Source: Rhodovulum sp. 12E13 (GTDB lineage: Bacteria; Pseudomonadota; Alphaproteobacteria; Rhodobacterales; Rhodobacteraceae). Taken from it: 64,000 nt of DNA. Below, piece after piece: positions 38,258-47,382 of the stretch. The DNA is taken from NCBI RefSeq assembly GCF_003340565.1, contig NZ_QPLK01000015.1, positions 42,399 to 106,398 on the forward strand, written 5' to 3'. The notes beneath the pieces were generated by a model. The model was not told the origin of the DNA, did no database searches, and worked only from the letters and a program-made list of their open reading frames with translations. The first letter of the stretch is position 1, and each line of letters begins with the position of its first letter. The translations under genes were made by a program, and so were the position numbers.

Positions 38258-38974
38258 ATGAGTCAGGAACACATCGCCTCGGCCTACGATCGCGATCTGG
38301 AAGCGGTCCAGGCCATGATCATGAAGATGGGCGGGCTCGTGGAGGCCGCGATCCTGCGCGCGGCCGAGAGCCTCGAGAAGCGCGACGAGGAAGAGGCCGA
38401 GGCCGTCCGCCGCGCCGATGCCGCCATCGACGCACTGGAACAGCAGGTCAACGAGGATAGCGCCCGCCTCATCGCGCTGCGCCAGCCCGCGGCAGGCGAC
38501 CTGCGCACCATCCTCACCGTGATGAAGATCGCCTCCAACCTCGAGCGGATCGGCGACTATGCCAAGAACATGGGCAAGCGCACCTCGGTGCTGGTGCAGA
38601 TGCAGCCCGTAGAAGGGTCGGCCGGCTCGATCCGGCGGATGGCCAAGCAGGTCGAGCTGATGCTCAAGGACGCGCTCGACGCCTACATCCAGCGCGATCC
38701 CGAACTCGCCGAAGACGTGCGCCAGCGCGACATGGACGTCGACCAGATGTACAACGCGCTGTTCCGCAACTTCCTGACCTTCATGATGGAAGACCCGCGC
38801 AACATCACCGCCTGCATGCACCTGCACTTCATCGCCAAGAACATCGAGCGCATGGGCGACCACGTGACCAACATCGCCGAGCAGGTCATCTATCTCGTCG
38901 AGGGCGAGATGCCGGCCGACGACCGGCCCAAGCGCGACCGCACCGCCTTCGAGACGGTGGGGCCCGAGGCATGA
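38258..38974 (+). CDS. phoU: Phosphate transport accessory regulator PhoU
   Basis: The 238-residue all-helical protein has two PhoU repeats (about residues 20-110 and 125-215), each with the metal-binding E/DxxxD pattern: ASNLERIGDYAKN and AKNIERMGDHVTN. PhoU links the Pst transporter to PhoR inhibition when phosphate is ample. GGGGAGGG precedes the ATG. The stop overlaps the phoB start (ATGA). Confidence 0.95.
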   Translation: MSQEHIASAYDRDLEAVQAMIMKMGGLVEAAILRAAESLEKRDEEEAEAVRRADAAIDALEQQVNEDSARLIALRQPAAGDLRTILTVMKIASNLERIGDYAKNMGKRTSVLVQMQPVEGSAGSIRRMAKQVELMLKDALDAYIQRDPELAEDVRQRDMDVDQMYNALFRNFLTFMMEDPRNITACMHLHFIAKNIERMGDHVTNIAEQVIYLVEGEMPADDRPKRDRTAFETVGPEA

Positions 38975-39663
38975 CACGGCACGAACGGCCGACCGTGCTC
39001 GTCGTCGAGGACGAGCCGGCACAGCGCGAGGTTCTGGCCTACAACCTCGAGGCCGAGGGCTTTCGCGTGGCCCGGGCCGAGAACGGCGAGGAGGCGCTGC
39101 TCCTGGTCGAGGAGGACGCCCCCGACGTGATCGTGCTCGACTGGATGCTGCCCAACGTCTCGGGCATCGAGGTCTGCCGCCGGCTCAAGACGCGGCCCGA
39201 CACGCAGGGCGTGCCGATCATCATGCTCTCGGCCCGCTCCGAAGAGGTCGACCGCGTGCGCGGTCTCGAGACCGGCGCCGACGACTACGTGGTCAAGCCG
39301 TATTCGCTGGTCGAGCTGATGGCGCGCATCCGCGCCCAGCTGCGGCGCACGCGGCCCGCCGCGGTGGGGCAGCGGCTGACCTTCGAGGACATCGTGCTCG
39401 ACGCCGAGACGCACCGCGTCTTCCGGTCCGACAAGCCTCTGAAGCTGGGGCCGACCGAGTTCCGTCTGCTCTCGACCTTCATGGAAAAGCCCGGCCGCGT
39501 CTGGTCGCGCGAGCAGCTGCTCGACCGGGTGTGGGGGCGCGACATCTACGTCGACACCCGCACCGTCGACGTCCATATCGGGCGGCTGCGCAAGGCGCTG
39601 TGCCAGAACGGCGGCCCGGACCCGGTGCGCACCGTGCGCGGCGCGGGCTACGCCCTCGGCTGA
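38971..39663 (+). CDS. phoB: Phosphate regulon response regulator PhoB
   Basis: The 230-residue OmpR/PhoB-type regulator has a receiver domain with the acidic pair EDE (about residues 13-15), the phosphorylatable Asp in IVLDWMLPN (about 57) and Lys in VKPYS (about 108). The winged-helix DNA-binding domain is in residues 130-228, with RTVDVHIGRLRKAL as recognition helix. It binds Pho boxes such as the one before pstS, closing the regulatory loop. Translation is coupled to phoU. Confidence 0.95.
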   Translation: MTRHERPTVLVVEDEPAQREVLAYNLEAEGFRVARAENGEEALLLVEEDAPDVIVLDWMLPNVSGIEVCRRLKTRPDTQGVPIIMLSARSEEVDRVRGLETGADDYVVKPYSLVELMARIRAQLRRTRPAAVGQRLTFEDIVLDAETHRVFRSDKPLKLGPTEFRLLSTFMEKPGRVWSREQLLDRVWGRDIYVDTRTVDVHIGRLRKALCQNGGPDPVRTVRGAGYALG

Positions 39664-39855
39664 ACATGCTTGCGCGCCCGGGGGTTCGACAGGGCGTTCG
39701 AGCTGGTTGTTAACGATCCGGCCGCGAATCTCGCGATCCTGCGTCGGCGGGACGGCGCGGGCTAAGGGCGAGAGCGCTGCCGCGCCAGCAGCCAGAAGTC
39801 CGATAATCAGTATTATGTAAAATGAACGGATGCGCCGCGGGCCAGGCGAAGGGCC

Positions 39856-41034
39856 TCAGACCACCGCCTTTTCCCGAACGCGCGCGCCCGTGTGCAACCG
39901 GTCGGGCGCTAGCTCCGACAGGTCGAGCGTCTCGAACCGGCCGGCGGTCAGCAACTCGGCCATGCCGCGGCCCATCGCCGGCGCCTGCTGCAGCCCGTGG
40001 CCCGAAAAACCCGTCAGCGCGTAGAGGTTGGGCCAGCCGGGCCAGCGTCCGACGAGTGCGTTCGCGTCGAGCCTGTTGAAGTCGTAGTGCCCGGCCCAGG
40101 CGCGCAGCACCTTCACGGCGGCAAAGACCGGCGCGCGCGCGTGGAGGCGCGGCCAGATCAGCTCCTCGAACTGGGCGAGATCGGGCTCGAAGTCGCCGGG
40201 CGCGCACGGCCCGTCGGCGTCGGGCACCGTGGCGGTGATCCAGTGATCGCCCTCGGGCCTGAGGTAAAAACCGCCATGGTCGACCATTAGCGGTGCGCGC
40301 GGGTGTCGCGCCTCTGGCGCGTCGATCACGAAAACCGTTCGCTTGCGGGGCTCTACCGGGCTTTCCTCACCCAATCCGGCAAGCAGCGGCGTGACCCCGG
40401 TTCCGGCAGCGAGCACCACCGCGCCGGCCGCGATCTCGGAGCCGTCGGCCAGCCGTACCCCGTGCGCCGCACCATGCCCGACCATGACCGCGACGACCTC
40501 GCCGCGCCGCGACTCGGCGCCGGCCGCCATGGCCGCGCCGCGCAGCCCCGCAAGCAGGCCCATGTTGTCGAACCAGCCCTCGTCGCGCGGGCCGAACGAG
40601 GCGAGCGCCACGTCGCCGACCGCAAGCCACGGAAAGCGCACCGCAAGATCGTCGGGCGCGAGCACCTCTGTCGCCGCGCCCTCGGCGCGCTGCATCGCCG
40701 CCGCCATGCGCAACACCTCCGCACCGGCCTGCGAGCCGGCCAGAAACAGGTAGCCCTGTTCGCGCAGACCGAGCGATGCCACACCGGAGGCGCCCGCCGC
40801 ATACGCCTCGAAATTCCTCAGAAAATCAATTCCGAAGCGTGAGATCTTCACGTTGATCCGGCAGGTGAATTGCTGCCGGATCGAGGCGACCGACAGCGCC
40901 GTGGCGGCCTGCGCATGGCTCGGATCGCGCTCCACCACCGCGACGCGCAGGGCCGGGTCGCGGCGCATCAGCCAGAAGGCCGTCGACCAGCCCATGGCGC
41001 CCCCGCCCACGATCGCCACGTCTGCCGCCGTCAT
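39856..41034 (-). CDS. FAD-dependent amino acid oxidase-like protein (DAO/DadA family)
   Basis: The 392-residue flavoprotein starts with the dinucleotide-binding [13 protein letters not shown] (about residues 9-21) and [12 protein letters not shown] domain covers most of the protein, and the C-terminal [22 protein letters not shown] is characteristic of sarcosine/glycine oxidase-like enzymes. It probably oxidises an N-methylated or D-amino acid, with the substrate unknown. No signal peptide is present. It is divergent from aroQ and separated from phoB by 192 bp that contain an AT-rich palindrome (39803-39816) but no gene I can support. Confidence 0.85.
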   Translation of the reverse strand: MTAADVAIVGGGAMGWSTAFWLMRRDPALRVAVVERDPSHAQAATALSVASIRQQFTCRINVKISRFGIDFLRNFEAYAAGASGVASLGLREQGYLFLAGSQAGAEVLRMAAAMQRAEGAATEVLAPDDLAVRFPWLAVGDVALASFGPRDEGWFDNMGLLAGLRGAAMAAGAESRRGEVVAVMVGHGAAHGVRLADGSEIAAGAVVLAAGTGVTPLLAGLGEESPVEPRKRTVFVIDAPEARHPRAPLMVDHGGFYLRPEGDHWITATVPDADGPCAPGDFEPDLAQFEELIWPRLHARAPVFAAVKVLRAWAGHYDFNRLDANALVGRWPGWPNLYALTGFSGHGLQQAPAMGRGMAELLTAGRFETLDLSELAPDRLHTGARVREKAVV

Positions 41035-41099
41035 CCGCTTCCCCTCGACAGGCGCCCTGCCCCGCTCTATCCCCGGGCCGCGCCGCACGGAGCCCGCCC

Positions 41100-41543
41100 A
41101 TGCCCTCGATCCTCGTCCTGAACGGCCCGAACCTCAACCTGCTCGGCACGCGCGAGCCCGGAATCTACGGCCGCACGACGCTGGCCGAGATCGAGGCCGA
41201 CTGCGTCGAGACCGGCCGCGCGCTGGGGCTCGAGGTGACCTGCCGGCAGTCGAACCACGAGGGGGCGCTGGTCGATGCGCTGCACGCGGCCATGGGGGTG
41301 CAGGACGGTGTGGTGCTCAACGCCGGGGCCTATACGCACACCTCCGTCGCCCTGCGCGACGCGGTCTCGGGCACGGGTCTGCCGGTGGTCGAGGTGCACC
41401 TGTCGAACGTGCATGCGCGCGAGCCCTTCCGACAAGTCAGCCATCTCGCCCCCGTCGCGCTGGGGGTGATCGCGGGCTTCGGGCCGGCGGGCTACCGGCT
41501 GGCCCTGCGCGCGCTCGCCGGCCACCTCGACGCCCGCGGCTGA
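41100..41543 (+). CDS. aroQ: 3-dehydroquinate dehydratase type II
   Basis: The 147-residue enzyme dehydrates 3-dehydroquinate to 3-dehydroshikimate (third shikimate step). Conserved parts are [18 protein letters not shown] with the catalytic Tyr near residue 24, [19 protein letters not shown] and the catalytic His region [10 protein letters not shown]. The length is that of a normal dodecameric type II enzyme. Confidence 0.95.
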   Translation: MPSILVLNGPNLNLLGTREPGIYGRTTLAEIEADCVETGRALGLEVTCRQSNHEGALVDALHAAMGVQDGVVLNAGAYTHTSVALRDAVSGTGLPVVEVHLSNVHAREPFRQVSHLAPVALGVIAGFGPAGYRLALRALAGHLDARG

Positions 41544-41559
41544 GGGCGGCGGCGCGGGC

Positions 41560-42150
41560 ATGGAGCGCCCCGTCCTGACCTTTCCCGACGAGGTGGCAGA
41601 GCGCGTGCGCGCCGAATATGCCCGCGCCTCGGTCGTGCTCGAATACGGCTCGGGCGGCTCGACCGCGCTCGCGGCCGAGACGCCGGGGCTGACCTGCTTT
41701 TCCGTCGAGAACGACCTTGCATGGGCCCGCGCGATGGCGGCGTGGCTCGCCGCGCACCACCCCGCGGCCGACGTGCGCCTGCACCGGGCCTGGATCGGAC
41801 CGACGAAGACATGGGGCCGACCGCGCTGGCCGCGCCTGCCGCTGCTTTATCCGCTCTTTCGCCGCTACCCCGCCGCCGTCTGGGCGCGGCGCGACTTCCG
41901 CGCGCCCGACCTGATCCTCGTCGACGGGCGGTTCCGCGTCGCCTGCTTCCTGACCGCGCTGATGCATGTGCGCCGCCCGACGCGACTGCTGTGGGACGAC
42001 TATACGAGGCGCCCCGACTATCATGTTGTCGAGCGCTACTGCGCGCCCGTCTCGGTCGTGGGCCGGATGGCGGTGTTCGACATCACGCCGACAGGGTTTT
42101 CGCCTGCCGAACTGGAGCGGCTGCGCGCGGCGATGCTCGACCCTGAATGA
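41560..42150 (+). CDS. Hypothetical protein with methyltransferase-like motif
   Basis: The 196-residue protein has VVLEYGSGGSTALAAE (about residue 25) and CFSVENDLAWARA, similar to motif I and the following acidic loop of class I SAM-methyltransferases. A conserved PDLILVDGRFR near residue 115 and LLWDDYTRRPDYHVVER follow. Proteins of this type occur near glycosyl- and sulfotransferase genes, but nothing of that kind is here. It follows aroQ by 16 bp with a weak ribosome-binding site. Function unknown. Confidence 0.7.
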   Translation: MERPVLTFPDEVAERVRAEYARASVVLEYGSGGSTALAAETPGLTCFSVENDLAWARAMAAWLAAHHPAADVRLHRAWIGPTKTWGRPRWPRLPLLYPLFRRYPAAVWARRDFRAPDLILVDGRFRVACFLTALMHVRRPTRLLWDDYTRRPDYHVVERYCAPVSVVGRMAVFDITPTGFSPAELERLRAAMLDPE

Positions 42151-42220
42151 CCATTGCAGGGGCTTCCCCTGCCGGCGGGCCGCGCTTACCCATGGTCGGC
42201 ACGCGACGAGGACCCTCGAG

Positions 42221-42667
42221 ATGCCCGATACCTTTTCCATACGCGCCCTGACGCAGGACGACGAGGCCGCATGGCGCATCCTGTGGGAAGGCTATCTCGC
42301 CTTCTACGAGACGGAGGTGGCGAAGTCGGTGAAGGACGAGACGTTCCGCCGGCTCCTCTCGCCCGACCATGCCGACCAGAACGCGCTTGTGGCGGCCGAC
42401 GCGACGGGGCCCATCGGCCTCGTCCACTACATCTTTCATGCGCATTGCTGGCGGATCGAGCCGGTCTGCTACCTGCAGGACCTGTTCACCGCGCCTCAGG
42501 CGCGCGGCCAGGGCGTCGGCCGGGCGCTGATCGAGGCCGTCTACGGTGCCGCAGATGCGCGCGGCGCGCCGTCGGTTTACTGGATGACCCAGCATTTCAA
42601 CCACACGGCGCGCCGGCTCTACGACGATGTCGGTCAGCTGACGCCCTTCATCAAGTACGTCCGCTGA
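42221..42667 (+). CDS. GNAT family N-acetyltransferase
   Basis: The 148-residue acetyltransferase has the acetyl-CoA-binding motif A as LFTAPQARGQGVGRALIEAV (about residues 89-108; R/Q-x-x-G-x-G/A is RGQGVG). It is similar to small GNATs that act on amines or aminoglycoside-like compounds, but the substrate is unknown. It is convergent with the iron-binding protein gene. Confidence 0.85.
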   Translation: MPDTFSIRALTQDDEAAWRILWEGYLAFYETEVAKSVKDETFRRLLSPDHADQNALVAADATGPIGLVHYIFHAHCWRIEPVCYLQDLFTAPQARGQGVGRALIEAVYGAADARGAPSVYWMTQHFNHTARRLYDDVGQLTPFIKYVR

Positions 42668-42715
42668 CCGACGGTCGGGCGCCGAACACCGCGGTGCCCG
42701 ATCCCCGGCAAGGGA

Positions 42716-43744
42716 TCACTCCCACCCGGCCTCGTTGAGGATCCGCGTGGCGGTGTCGACGTTGGCCGCGATGTCGGACAGGTCGATCGTGTCGGGCCGG
42801 AAGATGCCGAGCTCGGCCACCGAGGGGGCCAGACCCACGCCCGGCACCGCCGGATACTCGTCGTTGCCGGCCGAGAAATACTCCTGCGCCTGGTCGGAGG
42901 CGAGGTATTCGAGGAAGCGCACCGCATTGTCGCGGTTGGGCGCGTTGGCCGCGATGCCGCCGCCCGAGATGTTCATGTGGGCGCCGATGTCGTTCTGGTT
43001 GGGAAAGACCCAGCCGATGTTCTCGAGCTGCTCGGGCGTGATCTGCTCGTCGCCCTTCCGCACGATGCGGGCGTAGTAATAGGTGTTCGACATCGCGACG
43101 TCGCACTCGCCCGATGCGATGCCGCGCAGCTGGTCGGTGTCGCCGCCCTGCGGGCTGCGCGCGAAGTTGCCGACGACCTCCTCGGCCCACTCCGCCACCA
43201 GCTCCTCGCCGAGATGGGCGACGAGCGCCGCGACGATGTTCTGGGTGTAGACGTTGGTCGACGAGCGGATGCACACCATCCCCTCGTATTCGTCACTGGC
43301 GAGATCCTGGTAGGTCTGCGGCGGGTTCTCGACGTCGCTCTTGTCGTAGAACAGGATGCGCGAGCGCTGCGAGAAGCCGAACCACTGGTTGTCGTCGTCC
43401 TGCAGGTAGGCCGGGATGCGGCGCTCGAGCACGTCGCTGTCGACCGACTGCAGCAGGCCGAGTTCCTTGGCGCGGGCGAGTCGCACGGTATCGACGGTGA
43501 GGAACACGTCGGCGGGACTGTTGGCGCCTTCGGCCTCCATCCGGGCGATCAGCTCGTCGGCGTTGCCCTCGATGCGGTTGATGGTGATCCCCGTCATCTC
43601 CTCGAAGTCGGAGTAGAGCCGCTCGTCGGTGTCGTAGTGGCGCGAGGAATACAGGTTGAGCTCGTCCGCGAACGCGGGAACTGCGGGCAGCGCGACCGCG
43701 GCGGCGAGGCCTGCGGCGAGCAGCTTGGATGTGGGCTTCGGCAT
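42716..43744 (-). CDS. fbpA: Ferric iron ABC transporter substrate-binding protein
   Basis: The 342-residue periplasmic protein has a signal peptide (cleavage near AFADEL, about residue 26) and the start LNLYSSRHYDTD typical of FbpA/FutA/Idi iron-binding proteins. The iron-coordinating tyrosine cluster appears as NTYYYARI (about residue 220). Partner permease and ATPase genes are not adjacent, so it must use components encoded elsewhere. It is divergent from the P450 gene across about 200 bp where an iron-responsive operator could lie, but none was identified. Confidence 0.88.
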   Translation of the reverse strand: MPKPTSKLLAAGLAAAVALPAVPAFADELNLYSSRHYDTDERLYSDFEEMTGITINRIEGNADELIARMEAEGANSPADVFLTVDTVRLARAKELGLLQSVDSDVLERRIPAYLQDDDNQWFGFSQRSRILFYDKSDVENPPQTYQDLASDEYEGMVCIRSSTNVYTQNIVAALVAHLGEELVAEWAEEVVGNFARSPQGGDTDQLRGIASGECDVAMSNTYYYARIVRKGDEQITPEQLENIGWVFPNQNDIGAHMNISGGGIAANAPNRDNAVRFLEYLASDQAQEYFSAGNDEYPAVPGVGLAPSVAELGIFRPDTIDLSDIAANVDTATRILNEAGWE

Positions 43745-43945
43745 GGATCACTCCCTATCGGCTTTCGTCATGCGACGGTTCGGTCATTCCTGACCTGTTC
43801 GCTCAACTACCCGATCACGCCTGTGGGTCAACCCATTTCCGACAGAAATACTCGGCCAAGATGTCGCTCGCCGTCGCGGGGCCTGCCGGCGGCGCGTCTG
43901 CGCCGGGTCTTGCCGCGCGCGCGCCGGCGCGCGATGAGGCGGGTC

Positions 43946-45124
43946 ATGGAGCGCCTGTCGCAATCGCCCGCCGAACCCGCCTTCGTGCAGGATCCCTATC
44001 ACTTCTACGCCCGCGCCCGCGCAGCCGGCGACCTGGTGTGGTGGCAGGACTACGGGATGCCGGCGGCCACGACCGACCGCGCGGTGAACGCGATCCTGCG
44101 CGATCGGCGCTTCGGCCGCGAGCCGCCCGAGGGCGCGCCCCGGCCCGAGGCCCCGGCCCGCCTCGCCCCCTTCTACGCAGTCGAGGCGGATTCGATGCTC
44201 GAGGCCGAGCCGCCGCGCCACACCCGCCTGCGCGGCCTCGTCCTGCGTGCGTTTACCACCGGTCGGGTGCAGGCATTGGCGCCGGGGATCGACCGGCTGG
44301 TGGCCGAGCTGATCGCGGCCTTCCCCGATGGCCCGTTCGACCTGCTCGACGCGCTGGCCCGTCCCTTGCCGGTTACCGTGATCGCCCGCCTCATCGGCGT
44401 GCCCGACGCCCGCGCGACCGACCTGCTGGCCTGGTCGAACGCGATGGTCAGGATGTATCAGCCCGGCCGGACCCGCACCGACGAGGATGCCGCGGTAGCC
44501 GCCACGCGGGCCTTCACCGCCTTCCTCGACGAGGTGATCGCGGCGCGGCGGCGCGCGCCCGGCGACGACCTGCTCAGCCAGCTGATCGCGGCCGAGGCCG
44601 CGGGCGACCGGCTGAGCGCCGAGGAACTCGTCTCGACCGTTATCCTGCTGCTGAACGCGGGCCACGAGGCGACGGTCCACACGCTGGGCAACGGCGTGAA
44701 GGCGCTGATCGAGACGGGCACGCAGGACGCGCTCGCCGACGACCCTGCCCAGGCGGTCGAGGAGATCCTGCGCTTCGACCCGCCGCTGCACGTCTTCACC
44801 CGGATCGCGCGGCAGGAGGTGGAGGTGTTCGGCCACCGCTTCGCGCCGGGCGACGAGGTGGCGTGCCTGCTCGCCTCGGCCAACCGCGACCCGGCGGCCC
44901 ATGCCGACCCAGACCGCTTCGACCCGACCCGCGCACCGAAGCCCAACGCCAGCTTCGGCGCCGGCATCCACTTCTGCCTCGGGGCACCGCTCGCGCGGCT
45001 GGAACTCGCCCGCGCCCTGCCCGCCCTCTTCGCCGCGCGGCCCGGCCTGCAGCTGGCAGAGCCGCCCGCCTATGCCGACATCTACCATTTCCACGGGCTG
45101 GAGCGCCTGCTGGTGACCGACTGA
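43946..45124 (+). CDS. Cytochrome P450
   Basis: The 392-residue soluble P450 has the I-helix LLLNAGHEATVHT (about residue 237), the ExxR motif EEILRF (about 272) and the haem-binding loop FGAGIHFCLGAPLARLE with Cys344. It needs a ferredoxin and reductase; the Fpr in this window is a candidate reductase but is 22 kb away. Start 43946 has GAGG seven bases upstream; an ATG at 43934 would add four residues. The substrate is unknown. Confidence 0.92.
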   Translation: MERLSQSPAEPAFVQDPYHFYARARAAGDLVWWQDYGMPAATTDRAVNAILRDRRFGREPPEGAPRPEAPARLAPFYAVEADSMLEAEPPRHTRLRGLVLRAFTTGRVQALAPGIDRLVAELIAAFPDGPFDLLDALARPLPVTVIARLIGVPDARATDLLAWSNAMVRMYQPGRTRTDEDAAVAATRAFTAFLDEVIAARRRAPGDDLLSQLIAAEAAGDRLSAEELVSTVILLLNAGHEATVHTLGNGVKALIETGTQDALADDPAQAVEEILRFDPPLHVFTRIARQEVEVFGHRFAPGDEVACLLASANRDPAAHADPDRFDPTRAPKPNASFGAGIHFCLGAPLARLELARALPALFAARPGLQLAEPPAYADIYHFHGLERLLVTD

Positions 45125-45227
45125 CCGCCGGTAAGGAGCCGCAAGGCGCCCCCCAAGCCCGCTTTTCAAAGGCGCGCGCCAACATTAGGGTCGCGCCGGG
45201 ACGAACAACCCAACAGGGAGATTACCA

Positions 45228-46412
45228 ATGAAAAAGCTGCTGCTCGCAAGCGTGGCCGCGCTCGCCGCCGGCCCGGCGCTGGCCCAGGAAGGGATCAAGA
45301 TGGGCGTGATCTTGGGCTTCACCGGCCCGATCGAATCGCTCACGCCCGCCATGGCCACCGGCGCCGAGATGGCGATGGAAGAGGTGACGGAATCGGGCGG
45401 CCTGCTCGACGGCGCCACCGTCGTGCCGGTGCGCGCCGATTCGACCTGCGTCGACAGCGCCGCCGCCACCGCCGCCGCCGAGCGCCTGATCACGGCAGAG
45501 GGCATCAGGGGCATCATGGGCGCCGACTGCTCGGGCGTGACCGGCGCCGTTCTGGCCAACGTCGCGGTGCCGAACGGCATGGTCATGATCTCGCCCTCGG
45601 CCACGTCGCCCGCCCTGACCGACGCCGAGGACAACGGCCTGTTCTTCCGCACCGCGCCCTCCGATGCCCGGCAGGGCGAGGTTCTGGCCAACGTTCTGAT
45701 GGACAAGGATATTTCCGAGGTCGCCGTCACCTACACCAACAACGATTACGGCAAGGGCTTCGCCGACGCGTTCCAGGCCGCCTTCGAGGGGATGGGCGGC
45801 ACGATCACGCTGTCGGCCAGCCACGAGGACGGCAAGGCCGACTATACCGCCGAGGTCGGCGCGCTGGCCTCGGCCGGCGGCGACGCGCTGGTGGTGCTGG
45901 GCTATGTCGACCAGGGCGGTGCCGGCGTCATCCAGGCCGCGCTCGACACCGGTGCGTTCGACATGTTCGCCTTCGGCGACGGCATGATCGGCGACGCGCT
46001 GACCGACAATTTCGGCTCCGACATCGAGGGATCGGTCGGCACCGCGCCCGGCTCCGACAACGAGGGCGGGGCGATGTTCGCTGAGATGGCCAGCGCGGCG
46101 GGCATCGACGGCACCTCGGTCTATGCCGGCGAAAGCTACGACGCGGCGGCGCTGATGCTGCTGGCGATGCAGGCGGCCGGCTCGACGGTGCCCACCGACT
46201 ATGCCGGCGAGATCATGGACATCGCCAACGCGCCCGGCGAGCCCATCCTGCCGGGCCAGCTCGGCATGGCGCTCGAGATGATCGCCGCGGGCGAGGACGT
46301 CAACTACGAGGGCGCGACCGGCGTCGAGCTTGTCGAGCCGGGCGAGGCTGCCGGCTCCTACGCCGAGTTCGTCGTCGAGGACGGCGCGCTGAGCATCGTC
46401 GGCTACCGCTGA
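45228..46412 (+). CDS. livK: Branched-chain amino-acid-type ABC transporter substrate-binding protein
   Basis: The 394-residue periplasmic protein has a signal peptide (cleavage after GPALA, residue 19) and a type I periplasmic-binding fold, with GVILGFTGPIESL near the N terminus and TYTNNDYGKGFADAF (about residue 165). Related HAAT-family transporters take amino acids, amides or urea. The mature protein is acidic and alanine-rich. It is the first gene of the liv-type cluster and followed by a strong terminator. Confidence 0.92.
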   Translation: MKKLLLASVAALAAGPALAQEGIKMGVILGFTGPIESLTPAMATGAEMAMEEVTESGGLLDGATVVPVRADSTCVDSAAATAAAERLITAEGIRGIMGADCSGVTGAVLANVAVPNGMVMISPSATSPALTDAEDNGLFFRTAPSDARQGEVLANVLMDKDISEVAVTYTNNDYGKGFADAFQAAFEGMGGTITLSASHEDGKADYTAEVGALASAGGDALVVLGYVDQGGAGVIQAALDTGAFDMFAFGDGMIGDALTDNFGSDIEGSVGTAPGSDNEGGAMFAEMASAAGIDGTSVYAGESYDAAALMLLAMQAAGSTVPTDYAGEIMDIANAPGEPILPGQLGMALEMIAAGEDVNYEGATGVELVEPGEAAGSYAEFVVEDGALSIVGYR

Positions 46413-46443
46413 TCCCCGCCGCCCGACGGCGCGACGACACCGG

Positions 46444-46482
46444 ACCGGCCCGGGGGGCTTCCCCGGGCCGGTTCTTTGCTTT
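46444..46482 (+). terminator. Terminator after livK
   Basis: A perfect 12-bp stem ACCGGCCCGGGG/CCCCGGGCCGGT with a five-base loop is followed by TCTTTGCTTT. It would allow livK to be made in excess over the downstream transport genes. Confidence 0.88.
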
Positions 46483-46517
46483 ATGCGCCCTTGTCCAATG
46501 GGTGTAAGGGGCGGGCG

Positions 46518-47312
46518 ATGATCGAGGTGCACGACCTGCACAAGCATTTCGGCGGCTTTCACGCGGTCGACGGCGCGAGCCTGCGCATCGAGACGGGCTC
46601 GATCACCGGGCTGATCGGGCCGAACGGTGCCGGCAAGACGACGCTGTTCAACGTGATCGCCGGCAACCTGTCCCCCACGTCGGGCCGCGTGACGATGGCG
46701 GGCGAGGACATCACCGGCCTGCCCCCGCACGAGCTGTTCCACAAGGGCCTGTTGCGCACCTTTCAGATCGCGCACGAATTCTCGTCGATGACGGTGCGCG
46801 AGAACCTGATGATGGTGCCGCCCGGCCAGTCGGGCGAGCGGCTCTGGAACGCCTGGGTCGGCCGCCGCCGGATCGCCGAGGAAGAGCGGGCGCTGGCCGC
46901 GCGGGCCGACGAGGTGCTCGAGTTCCTGACCATCGACCACCTCGCGGACGAGCGCGCGGGCAACCTCTCGGGCGGTCAGAAGAAGCTGCTGGAGCTCGGC
47001 CGCACGATGATGGTCGACGCGAAGATCGTGTTTCTCGACGAGGTGGGCGCGGGCGTGAACCGGACGCTTCTGAACACCATCGGCGACGCGATCCTGCGGC
47101 TCAACCGCGAGCGTGGCTACACCTTCTGCATGATCGAGCACGACATGGATTTCATCGGCCGGCTCTGCGACCCGGTGATCGTGATGGCCGAGGGCCGGGT
47201 GCTGGCCGAGGGCACGATCGACCAGATCAAGGCGAACGAGCAGGTGATCGAGGCCTATCTCGGCACCGGGCTCAAGAACAAGACGGCCGCGCAGGCCGAA
47301 GCGGCGCAGTAG
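46518..47312 (+). CDS. livG: ABC transporter ATP-binding protein LivG-type
   Basis: The 264-residue ATPase has Walker A GPNGAGKTT (about residue 34), LSGGQKKLLEL (about 154) and Walker B KIVFLDEVGAGVN. Instead of the usual DEPAAG, the D-loop reads DEVGAG, a difference seen in this subfamily as I recall it. The C-terminal extension, VIEAYLGTG, is the LivG signature. AAGGGG precedes the ATG. It is transcribed together with livF after a 70-bp gap filled by a repeat element. Confidence 0.92.
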   Translation: MIEVHDLHKHFGGFHAVDGASLRIETGSITGLIGPNGAGKTTLFNVIAGNLSPTSGRVTMAGEDITGLPPHELFHKGLLRTFQIAHEFSSMTVRENLMMVPPGQSGERLWNAWVGRRRIAEEERALAARADEVLEFLTIDHLADERAGNLSGGQKKLLELGRTMMVDAKIVFLDEVGAGVNRTLLNTIGDAILRLNRERGYTFCMIEHDMDFIGRLCDPVIVMAEGRVLAEGTIDQIKANEQVIEAYLGTGLKNKTAAQAEAAQ

Positions 47313-47374
47313 GGGGCGCTGCCCCCGTCGGCCGTTCCGGCCGACTCCCCCGGGATATTTGCAGCAAGAAGAAG
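47312..47374 (+). repeat. Composite hairpin/GGATATTT intergenic element, copy c
   Basis: Two hairpins (GGGGG/CCCCC at 47312-47326 and GTCGGCCG/CGGCCGAC at 47327-47345) are followed by TCCCCCGGGATATTTG and CAGCAAGAAGAAG. It begins at the livG stop codon and ends just before the probable start of livF. Confidence 0.75.
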
Positions 47375-47382
47375 AGGCGGGC

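Noticed and set aside
39664..39855. Possible small exported protein on the minus strand (SFYIILIIGLLAAGAAA)
   Set aside because: The frame has a membrane-like segment but no ATG, GTG or TTG after the preceding stop codon, and it runs on into antisense of phoB.
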